Positions 47,701-59,700 of a stretch of 64,000 bases of DNA are shown here, in pieces. The notes under the pieces were generated by a model, which was not told the DNA's origin, ran no database searches, and saw only the letters and a program-made list of their open reading frames with translations. Position numbers and translations under genes: made by a program. Source of the DNA: Henricia sp. BOLD:AAB3569 (Eukaryota; Echinodermata; Asteroidea; Spinulosida; Echinasteridae); assembly GCA_037783545.1 (NCBI GenBank), contig JBBELK010000064.1:2356001-2420000 (forward strand). Reading direction: 5' to 3'. Numbering within the stretch: the stretch's first letter is position 1; the number at the start of each line of letters is the position of its first letter.

Positions 47701-50700
47701 GGGTCTCGGTGCTTTCTTTTGTGGAAAAATTTGCAAATGAAACGACGCGTGGCGTAATGCAATGGCTCAGCATCTGAAACGAGGCTGCCAGTGTCAATTT
47801 GAAATTTGTCAATAGTGTTAACATTTTGAGGGAAAAACTAAGGGCACAAATAATGTCCTTGACAACCGCAGCCGGTAAAACAGCGTATATCAATCTTACC
47901 CTGTAGTTTTTGAAGTCGATTCCTAATCTACTGGAAAGGTTGTTTGGAATGCTTAGACCTGCATCTACAAAATCCTGCAAGATCACATAAGAAAAACAAA
48001 GGTACCGGATACTGTAAGAAAGCTGCATACTTCTACTTCCGATTTGTTTACTGCACAAAAATCGGACAAACATCGAATGTAGCCTTCCCGCGTCAAACGC
48101 CTGTATTGTGAAAAACCCGGGAAAGGATTCCACTTATTCTCCTATATTGACTCAATAACCACCAAAACATGTTAATATTTTAAAGGGAAGAGAATTTAGG
48201 AGTGAAAACATTCAACAATTTCCTTGAAAATACTTAAACTTTTTCTGCCATGTTCTACAGACTTAACACACGCCATCTCAGTGAAGTCATTTGAAAAAAA
48301 CAAATTTCCAAAATTGACAACATACATGTACCAATATCCCAAACTTATTGTGAGTAGTGCAAGTCTGATTCGAGTAAAAAAAGCTCAGCGTGAATCCGCA
48401 CTTAGTGAGGTCTTAACAGCAATGCTAACCTGACTCCAATCATAGTACAGCCCTTCAGCATTGAAGCCATTTTCCCTGTAATCTCGGAAGAACTCACATC
48501 CCGGGTAAGGCACAGAAATCACATTGAAATCGGCATACCTTCGTTCCTTGTCTACTTTCTCTGATGATGTGACACTGAAGAACAAATCAGATATGCAATG
48601 ATTTTATCATAAGTGACCCGCTCTAGAAAAAGGTACCATAACGTCACGGAGGCTTGGTCAAGTTTTGCGACCAGAAGAAGAAATCTGTGGCAGATACAAG
48701 CTCATTAAAATACAAAAACACAAAGGAAATTCCAGGCGGTATCTGGGCACCGCCAGGAATTTCCATTGTGTTGTTGTCTTTCAATGAGTGTGGATTTGCC
48801 GCAGATTTCTTATGGTGACAAAAACTCGATCTAGCCTGCGCGACTTCTGCTACCTTTTTCCAGAGCAGTCCGCCAATAATTTAACTCATGGTAAGGTGTA
48901 GACTTGCCCAAGTTTGACTCCCGTGTTTGGTCCGCAAAGCGCAGTGCACAGCACGCTCTCTGGTCCGGCGGCAGAAGAAAAGAGATTTACCAAACACGGG
49001 AAGTAAGACTTGGGCAAGTCTAGGTAAGGCGCAAAAACGACCGCATAAAAATGACATTTTTCACAGGGTTGCTGATGTCTAAAATACAAAGTATTTTTGT
49101 TGTTGTTAAAATAAATGAAAAAATCGTTCCGAAAAAAAAAAATCAAATTTGCCGAGAACCATGGACAATATAACATTAAAGCCTCATTTTTGATTATTTA
49201 AATCCCGCAGCAAATTCCATACTCACTTCATGCCAAACTTGACCTTCTTGTTTTCCACCATCAGGTCCGAGATGCAGCCTACAGATAGCATCTTAAGTAG
49301 CTTGATGTCCTGGCCACGGACTCGATCAAACAATGCCCAGTCATTACTTCCTGTACCACCGCTGGTTTTAATAAGCAAAGAATGTGTTATAGATAGGTTA
49401 TAATACACACTTGTCATCTATCTCTGTGGCCCTGGGTTGAGTGCCTTCTGGGCCAGTATGTGGATTGGGTTCTTAGTCGCAGCTGTATGTCTTCCTTTAT
49501 GCCGAGTGTTCCGTTACGACACAAGAGATTCATAGATTGATCTTAGGCCGGCTTAGGTTTGCTCAGTTGTGTACCCAGGCAACACCAAGAGGAAAAAAAT
49601 AGGTTTATTGGGAAAACCTGATTGAGTACACCCCTGTGCCTCTTGGCATCTGCCCAAAGTGTCAGAGGTTTGGGTTTCAAGTCCCGACGAGGAGAAAATT
49701 ATTTTTCTCTCAACCGATATTTTGTTGTTGTTTTTCAATGGTGATTAGGCACCATTATCAAATAATGCATTCCTTAGAAGGTGGCGTACTGTTTTCCTCC
49801 CACCTCTAAAACTAATAATTTCTCTTTGCAGATTTCTTTAGGCTTACATTTATGAGCACTACATGTATGTGGGTCTTTCCACAGTAAAGGGGGCATTTTG
49901 GCAACACAGACCATATTTTCGAGGAAATACCTTTGTCTGGTCTCAAAATAAAAGAAATAAGTTTCAGTTGTTCTGAAGAGATTACTTAGGCCCAAAAAGG
50001 GTTACAAATAGTGTGACAACATGCCTTTCTAAAAAGTCTGTGTACAAATTTCCAATATACGCTCGTAACGGGGATGGACACTTGTGTTACATTTTAGGCC
50101 CTCCCGGTTACGAGCGTATATTGGAAATTTGTACACAGGGTTATTAGAAAGGCATGTTGTCACACTATTTGTAACCCTTTTTGGGCCTAAGTTATTTCTT
50201 CAGAACAACTTAAACTTATTTGTTTTATTTTGAGACCAGACAAAGGTATTTTCTGGAAAATATGGTCCGTGTTGCCAAAATGCCCCCTTTACCGTGGAAA
50301 GACTCACGTATGTACAGTGCTATTGTGGAACCCTTTATTTGGTTACTACATTAAACGGTCAATCAGAAGGCGTATGGTCAAATCTACACCGTATACAAGT
50401 CATGGTTTTTAATTTTTCCCAAGATGAGTCCCAAGTTGAAAACAAAAAGCACATGAATACCTTGTAGTTGAATTTTGTCGTGCTAGTATTTCTTCATTAT
50501 TGGTTGCTTGGCTGCCTAAACTCTCCCCACCTGATTGCAAAGGAGAGCAATACTTTAATTGATTTAGCATCAACAGAAAGAAATTACAGTGAGTAAGCTT
50601 ATATTTTGCTCAACCAGCTCAGCTGGTAGAGCATCTGCCCACTATAGTAAGAGGTGAAATCCCGATAAGGTCCATATAATTTTTCTCTCATCCCAAGTTT

Positions 50701-53700
50701 GGTTGTTAAACTTTTAAAGGAACGTGACCAGATCACACTTTTCCCATGGGTGTTGGGATTTTGATGCCATATCATGTGTCATATTTTTCTCATTACCATT
50801 CTGACATTTTGCGCTCTCAATCCGTATATTTTCAAGGATATGGTCAAAAATCCACCTAAGTTTAGTAAACTAATTTATCTGGGGCGCATTCAATAGCACA
50901 ATATGTACCCTGGTATTAGCCATACCGGCATACCGAAAATGTTGAACGCAACAGGTATTCCCAATACGTATTGCATCCCAACAATCCTAACTCGAACGTG
51001 GTACGCTTTCCATACCAAGATGGCGGACGGACAAATTGCGGCTACGAACTCGAGGTTTCAAGTTAATATTTTGTTTCAACATTCGGCGTGCGGAGCAGAA
51101 TTTCAACGTGTTTATTTTTGGACTATGGAAGACCACTGACGGTTGAGTTAGCAGTTTGGATATAGTGTTTAATTTACAATTTAATTGTCAGAATCATTGT
51201 GTTAAAAGCGTGCAGCCGTAGTGCTTTGCAAACTGCGTTGTCTACGGTGGCCATGTTTGATCGTACGTTTTGGGATGCAGTTGTTGAACATGCTATTTCG
51301 GTTGCAGCAATCCAACGCTGCCATACGTATTTCAGTATTGTGCTGTTGAACACGCCTCGGGTTACATAAAGTAGTGCAGTGATTACACCAATCTTTTTGC
51401 TTCCACATCCAAATTGGAGATTACAAATTTCTCGTTTTCTTCCCATGGATAGTATTTTGGGAGGTATTTTATGAGATTGTTAGGTTAGAACAATCATATA
51501 AAATACCTGTTTGAAATACATTTTCTGGAAAAATCTCAACAAGCTCCTTTTACAGTGCGGTAAGTAAACTTTATACGAGTAACTATTAGAAACTCCCAAT
51601 AAAGGACTCAATGTGATCTGCCACAGTTAAATGAGGTCTCGATGTTTGGTTTAGGGACACAAAATTGAAAGTGATCTAAAGAAGCACACTGCAGTGTGTA
51701 CTTGCATTGGTGGCATTATAAAACAAAAAATTCAAAAATTTCAAAAATTATTTCAAAATCAGTTTTCTAGCAGCCAATAGATCTCTCTCAAATGACGTCA
51801 CTTCCGACAGATTGCCACGTACATCAGGATCTTGAGCGTAAATGTGTGTGACGCGCATCGGCTGCGCTGCATTTCGAACAAATTTTGAGCAACACGCGCA
51901 CGAGTTTGGAAAATTTTGCAGGATGTGCGTACGCATACTTGATGGCGTTTAAAACGCAGTTGTATTTTTTCTACAAAGATGGCGTCTTGTGAGAGTGGTC
52001 ACCCATCACGCCAATCACAATGTCAATTGTAAGCCAGTGAATACATACATGTATGTGTAATATACCAAGGTTGGGGAAAATCAATGAAATACCAGCGTAC
52101 CTGAAAAAATATAATCCAGTCCAGACCTCCCGTAGATTTCTGGTCCCCCAGACAAGGTCGATGATCTACAAATATGCTGCAAGAAAGAATGTCAGTTCAA
52201 GATCAAATTATATATTCAAGGTTTACTGCATTGACTTAAGTACATGTAGATTCTTAGCTTTAAGATGCTACCATGCTTTTTACTGGCAATAGTCAAGTCA
52301 AAATATCCTTTCAAAATTGGATTACCTTTTTTAAAAACACCCTGTACTACAATGGTTGTGATTGACTTCAGGGCTGAAGGATGAACTACTCAACCCTGGC
52401 CTGAACAGACTGCATGCTGATTCAAACCTTGTCCCACTGGGGGAACAATGGATCTATTGTTTGCTGCTCAACATACTGATTGTCCCAAAACTGATTGTCC
52501 CAAAACTGTTCTGGCAGTCCTGTCAGTCTATGGCATATAAAATGTTTCATCTTGTTAACTTGAACTATACCGAAAACCACAACTTTACCAGGAAGTGTTT
52601 TTGGTAACAGATTCAATTACCGACTCGGTAATATTAAACACAGTACATTAAAATAAAACTACACCAAATTGACTGCATACAAGTCACGTCAACACTCTTG
52701 TGAGACATGGCATTGTACTATTTCTGAATGTTGCACTTTTCAGTTGTTGTATGTACTTTGCCAAACCTGTTAAATTATAAAACAGGGAATTAAAGCAGGG
52801 AAATATCATTAAAGAGCCTGTGACATCCTAAACAACTTTGTGCCTAATCTTTGCTTCATAATGACGGATTACTTGTTCAGCAAGACATACTATTGTTCGT
52901 TTGGATGTAAAATCAATAAAAGGTGGCCTTTTTCAACTTTGAAGATTTCATTGCAATAAATCACAGACAGAGGGCGCTGTTTTGAGTGCATCACATAAGG
53001 AAGACAGAAGGGAAAAGTTAAGAAAAAACATAAGACTTCAAGTTGGACTTGTGGCAAATTGCTGCAGTTTCTACACCCAGTTTTGTCATGGCTTACAGCA
53101 GGCAACATGTAAAACAAACTCAAACAGCCATGGATTACAAAAGTTTCAGGAAAATTGAGAAAAAAGTGCAATCTTTTGTGCACAGTTGAATGTGATTTTC
53201 CTGTGTTTGCCTCTTGTGACATCGTGACCTTGGTCATGAATATATGCATTAGCATAAAAACTAAAAACCTTTGTTTTAACCTCCAAAGCAAGCTCCAAAT
53301 AGGATTTTTATGACTTTAACCGAGTAGAGTGGTTTTAAAGCATATATTTCATTGATAAAAATCCTAAATAAAGGGGCCCTTTAATTAAAAGTAGAAATAT
53401 TAATAGATTTTATTGCTCTCTACAATGCCAGCAAGTTTTTCCTACGGTACACATGTAATTCTTGCTGGCAGTTTTACCTTTCCCTCATAGAGGATGATGG
53501 GAACCACAAAGCGCTGCCTGCATCGTGCAATGCGGGACTTGAACATCAACTCCCTGATCTTCTCAATGTCATACAGAGATTCCACACTGCAAGATAAAAC
53601 TGGATACCTTGAAAAGTCTGTTGTATCATGTGCAATGAGCTAAAAAAGTATGGATAAGTTGTCGAGAAAAACCTTACTGGAAGCAGTAATACTGTAAAAG

Positions 53701-56700
53701 CTGAAATATTCGCGGTGGTTTTATTTTCGCGCATTTCGCGCACCAGACAGAGCCCGCGAAAATAACACCCCGCGAAAATATGTAATTTTAATGAGGCAAT
53801 TCTGTGAATATAATTTTCATCCGCGAAAATAACAGCTCGCGAAAATGTCAGTGATGTTGAAATGCGCGAAAATATCTGTACGCGAAAATATTGGCTTTTA
53901 CAGTTAAGTAGACAGTGCCAAATGCACTATAAAAAATAAAAAATAAAAAAATATTAAATTTTTTTGAGTAATTTTTTTCCCCAATTTTAATTAGTGAGCA
54001 CACTGATTTTTCCCCCCACAAATTCATTAAGGACTCCTCTCATATGATTACAATGGGTGAGGTCACAATTCTGTTTGTGTTACGTGTTAGTGTTAACAGA
54101 TCTGTTAACTTACATGTAATCAGAATTGTGACCTCAGTACAAACACTGTGTTAACTCGATGTTAAGGACAAGTTAGTCTTGTATAATGTTAGTTCAATAG
54201 GAGCTGTCTATAAAGTATGTAGGCACAAAGGGTCAACTTAGAAACACCCGCCCCCCCCTGTTCCCAAACTTTTGACGTCACCCATACACATGTACTTTAA
54301 CGATAGGTGTACGCATTAGCTCCAACCCCACACCCCGCCCCCTCCCCCCAAACCCCGTGCGTACATACTTTATGGATGGCCCCATACATGTACGTGTAGT
54401 TCCCATTACAAATAGATCTTATAACAAATCTGTTTAGCGTGTTAAGTCTTAAGTGGGCCTCCCACTGTGCGATTTTTGCCACGAATTTCCAATGATTAGC
54501 TACGATTTGGTACGATTGTGTATAGAGTCTATAGACAGTCTCTGGTACATGTAATCTCACCAAATCGAACCTAATCGTTGGAAATTTGTGGTAAAAATCG
54601 CACAGTGGGAGGCCCGCTTTAGATTCTACTCACAACCGAGACAAATTGAGACATTAGTGGTTAATCTTCCTAAATTCTTGTGGAGACCTTTTCATCTATA
54701 GAAATTTCCTTGTGGAGACCCTTTCATCCTTTTGTTCCCTATTGTACCCAGGTCTCCAGAGGGTACCGAGTATCAGAACAGCACATACATGTACATAATA
54801 AGCTGTCAAATAAACTCCACCCACACCTGTTGTGAGAGTGTGGCTTTTAGTTTAAAGTTAAGGATATACCTGTACAAAGTACATAGTGATTTCCTTCCTG
54901 CATATTTGAGAGTAAAACATATGTCATCCTGAGAGATCAAGGTATTACATCCTACCGGTATGTACACTCTGCTGGGCACATTACAATCCCCCGAGCAAAT
55001 TTACCAGCGAAGCTTTGAAGGTAATAAGCGGCTGTTACTGTACGTTTAGCGAATGCACACATGAGTCATTTAATCATGAGTAATTTAGTCAAATTGGTCA
55101 TGTTATGCTGAAAATAAATCATTTCTATAGACCATTCCCATGACGCCTTCTCTGTACATTGTACGTGTCCGCCATAGCAGCTTTTTACAGTGCATTTTGC
55201 ATTAATGTTAAATCGAACAGCATGCATCCATGATGCGCGCTCTTAGCACACACAAATTCACACTGAGTCTCTTTGTGTGTGATTGCCACGCGCGTCACTT
55301 TGAGAAAAAGCGGGTTTGATGGAATTTTTAGTGAAACGATGCACTGAAAATCATTAAATTTTAAAAAGACCTTCAGTCCAAGCTACTTCTGTGGGAGGAA
55401 TTTGGGGTGAAACAACGCACCAAAAACCCCAGAATTAGCTTGGACATGTTGGACGGAAAATGTTTTCATAATTCATTGACTTTCATCAGTGCTTCGTTTC
55501 ACTCAAAATTCCCTTCACATCGCTTTTTCTCAAAGAGACACGCGTCGCAATTACGGGCGAGCGCGCGAAAAGGCTCAGTGTGTATTTACCATTAGAACAA
55601 ACGTGCAAATTGTTCGAAGTGACGACACAATGAGCATCATCACATAATGCATGCACTGACCGTCTCAGCTATGCCAGACTTACAAGGAAGGTTTCCATGG
55701 TAATGGAATGGTCTACATTTCTTAAAATTGGACTGAGGTTTTGTTCTTTATCATGCTCTCCACAGTTTTTCAAATTAACAAGAGCGATGCTGAATGATAT
55801 TTAACGTACATGTAATGGAATGTGATGCCACTGCCAATCGCGGTACGTACATGTACATAGCACATGTACTGTGTTTACAATCTGTACACGTGCACAGTGA
55901 AATTTGACACTGAACAGCCAATGTAACAAGCATCCTGATTGGCCCAAAGCGGCGACAATATTTCTGTTGCCTCTTCAACAGGGGATGGGATATCAGGGGT
56001 CAAAATTAACACTGGTCCTGTGGTCCGAGACCAGTAAAAAAACAGAAAGACCACTGGACGCTAGTCCGATGGACTGCAGTGGAAACATTTACTGACTTAT
56101 GGAAACATTCTCCGATGCTTAATCCACAGTAAACATTTCTTACTCAATGCGAAGAATTCCTGGTTACCACAAACAATTTCCGATTGCTTTTAATAGACAT
56201 TTCCAGGTAACTACTGGTACATTTCTTTCTCCGACGTCCGATCTCTGCAGACATGCCACAGTGTTGGATCAAAAAGCAATTCCATCCATCCTGCACTCAA
56301 TGACCTTATACCAGAAAGTGTTGCAGTATCTCGGTGCCATTTTGAAAAGCACCAGTGGACCACCACATTTTCTGCAGGACCAGTAATGTTCTCTAATCTA
56401 CTGGCCCTTCTGACCAGCATGAAATTCAGGTTAATTTCGACCCCTGGGATATGTACAAGAAGAGAAATGCATTAAAGAGGCCCTGTTGTAAAACAATAAA
56501 CACATGTTTGAAGTACGGGTATTATAGTAATTTGATAAAACTGTTAAGGGAAAAGTGAGGGTACCTTTGATGGTTTTTCTCTCGTATTTCCTGTCCATTT
56601 GGCGACAGTGCATACTCTAGTATAACAATCTTCTCTGGATAGTGGCTACACAGCTCGCCGTTTGAGTTGTAAATAACCTATAAGATAAAATCAACTGGAT

Positions 56701-59700
56701 GAAAGGCATGGCCCAACATTCTTTGCAAAATGTGTTAGAGGGAATTCGCTTTTTGCATGTTTCTTATGAATAATGTTTTGTGTACTGACATACTTCCTTT
56801 CACATGCACACTTGGTATCCACTTGACCAGATGAATTTCTTGTTGCTACGTGGTGCACACTGCAGGTGTGAAGTACATGTACAGAATCAATACCGTGTTC
56901 ACCGAACAGTAGGAGAGAATGGCATTTAACAATTAGATTGTTGGTTGCTAGGCAATGGCGTGTACCATGTATCAACAATAGCATAGTACGATATGCAACA
57001 TTCTAAACTTTGAAGGTGAAGAATTCACAAGGCACCAGCCAATATGCAAATGTTACACGCAAAAGGCTAATTGAGGCCAAGAAACAAGAGATGGGTCCAT
57101 CCCGGTTACGAGGGTACATGTATATTGAAAATTTGTACACAGGGTTTTTAGAAAGGTATGCTGTCACACTATTTGTAACCCTTTATTTTGAGACCAGGTA
57201 AAGATAGTTCCTTGAAAATATGGTCTGTGTTGCCAAAATACCCCTTTACTGTGGAAAGACCCAGATACATGTACCGCTGTGGAATCTCGTAAATTTATAA
57301 AAGTACTGTTTATTCCGCTTTAATATAAGGAACAATTTTGGTTGTACTCCTTTGTCCTTATTTTCACACCTGATAATACAAGATTCTTGTTATAACAAGG
57401 TAATCTGCAAATGCTAGTAAAAACCCAGTTTTAATAATTCAACTCACTGAGTATTTATAGTCTTTTCCAAACAGAGCCAGGCATTTCCTTTCGATAAGTT
57501 CTACCTGAAAGAAAATAGAGAAATAAGAAAACACGCTTAAAGGAAAATATCCAGATCAGATTTTTGAATCCCCACTTTTCCCATGGGTGTTGAGATTTTT
57601 ATACAGTCATATTTTTCACATTAGGGAGGTTTAAATGCACATAACACGCGAACGTGAACACGAAATGGCTTGATCACTTGGTCTAGCTTTGAGTATTATT
57701 ATTATTATTTCTTTCTGGTATTCATACCAAGGATTCCTCAATAGTGCTCATTGCACTGTCACTCGCAAGCGTGAGGAAACTCATGAAGAATTAGAATTAG
57801 AAATGGCCAGAGACACCGGGGATGATCCTCCTTGCTCTTCACGAAAGAATGCTCTGGGATCTTTAGAGTGCGTTCCATTACCTAACACACTGGACCAACG
57901 GCTACTTTTAGAAGGCTAAAAGTGTTGTTTTGGACGTTTTATATTGGGACGTTATCATTTTCTATATACACTTTTAGCCCCTTAACATTTTAACCACCTT
58001 CGATCGTGTGGACCGTTCTTACACGCCCTCAAGAGGCCAGATACACATGTGTAATATCGTACCGTAAATTCCAAATCAGACATTTAAAAACTCACCATCG
58101 GGGTCCTTGTAATCTCAAGACTTTTGTACCCTTGTCGTTCACTGTCCATGATGACTCAAACATCAAAAAAGGATGACAGGGAGCAAAATCTGGAGTAAAA
58201 TCGACAAATTTGGACAGACGGGAGACTTGACACGTCATGCATGCTGACTTCGCTACCCACGTGATCGCGTCAAAAGGAAAGTAGTCCCACCAACGCGGAT
58301 GGATTTTGTTTAGCCTAGATCTGCCCCCTGTCTATGTGCGCTACGCTGCTCTCGCTCATATACAACGCGTGGGGAAGTTAGTATGTGGACAGGGGTCCAG
58401 TCTAGGCTAAACAAAATCCATCCGCGTTGGTGGGACTACTTTCTTTTTGACGCGTCTCAGCATGAAGTCTGTGTACCACGCTGCCTGAAAATTTTCGATT
58501 TTACTCCAGATTTTGCTCCCTGTTATCCTTTTTTGATGTTTGAGTCATCATGGACAGTGAACGACAAGGGTACAAAAGTCTTGAGATTACAAGGACCCCG
58601 ATGGTGAGTTTTTAAATGTCTGATTTGGAATTTACGGTACGATATTACACATGTGTATCTGGCCTCTTGAGGGCGTGTAAGAACGGTCCACACGATCGAA
58701 GGTGGTTAAAATGTTAAGGGGCTAAAAGTGTATATAGAAAATGATAACGTCCCAATATAAAACGTCCAAAACAACACTTTTAGCCTTCTAAAAGTAACCA
58801 ACGGCTTTACATCCCTTCCGAAGGATGGAGCAAGTGTGGTTGAGTGCCTTGCCCAAGGGCACAGGTACCGTAGCCGTAGGGAGGTTCGAACCTGCAACCC
58901 CAAGTTTTCACCTATGATTGCGAGTCAATGACCTAAACCGCTCGGCCACGGTACCCCACGAGTAAATCTTAGAACTGACGAAAACCAAACTCCACAAATG
59001 TGACTTTCGTGGCAAGATAACTCTTTTGCCGTGACCAAAATTCGAACCCGAGTTTTGAGCCCTCCTAAAGATATGACCAGTGTTCCAGCCATTTCGCGTT
59101 AACGTTTGCTTTTTACGTGCATCTACCGGTAAACCTCCCTATTACCATTCTGAAATTTCGTGCTCCCAATCCGTACATGGATATGGTCAAAAATCCACCA
59201 AAGTTTAGTATTAAAACTAATTTTATCCGGTTACATAAAGCAGTGCAGTGATTACACCAAATTTGTTTCTTCCACATCCAAATTGGAGATTACAAAATTC
59301 CTGCCTTCTTTCCATGGATAGTGTTTTAGGGTGGTATTTTATAAGATTGTTAGGTTAGAATGAAATCAGGAAAAATCTGGACAAGCTCCTTTAAAAAAAT
59401 AACAAACGTGTTAAATCAGAAAATGGTGAAAAGAGAATTGTGAAAATAAAAATCAAGCCACACAAAATGGAAAAAAAAGTTAACCTCCTATGCATGCTAG
59501 GCTAGGGACTTGGAAATCTGTGATATCATCTCTTGTGCACTAGAAATATTTATAGGCCTATAAACATGACAAAGATACGCATCATGAAAAATGCACTTTG
59601 AAACATCTTAACATTGTGAAATTCAAAAAAAAATGTCTTAGTACAGTTGGTTTTGTCTGAAGTGCTATGGTCTTTGAGAAATGAGTAAAACAATTAGTTT

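Larger units (their letters stand above)
57693..58957 (-). repeat. tRNA-derived SINE (family B), split by a hairpin element (level 3)
   Basis: SINE tail and body at 57693-57902, rest of body and tRNA head at 58797-58957. The two parts rejoin perfectly at ACCAACGGC. Confidence 0.88.
57625..59142. mobile_element. Foldback element P (level 2 of nest)
   Basis: Inverted ends AGGGAGGTTTA ... TAAACCTCCCT with imperfect inner pairing (CGAAATGGCT both sides), flanked by ATT. The paralogue at 50.8 kb shows the empty site CTCATTACC. Contains the SINE at 57693-58957. Confidence 0.7.
57537..59394. mobile_element. TTAA-type MITE (family Z), outer shell of a four-level nest
   Basis: Halves 57537-57624 and 59143-59394 match the continuous copy at 50714-51552. 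Bounded by TTAA at both ends. Interrupted at ...CACATT/ATTACCATTCTG by the foldback element 57625-59142. MTMR14 intron 1. Confidence 0.75.

Noticed and set aside
58096..58149. Mini-exon in the 894-bp hairpin as the genuine MTMR14 first exon
   Set aside because: A better exon 1 exists at 60585-60683: its peptide matches the family N-terminus and ends SSSK before VE-IE-KC. The hairpin unit has no family similarity and is duplicated in both arms.
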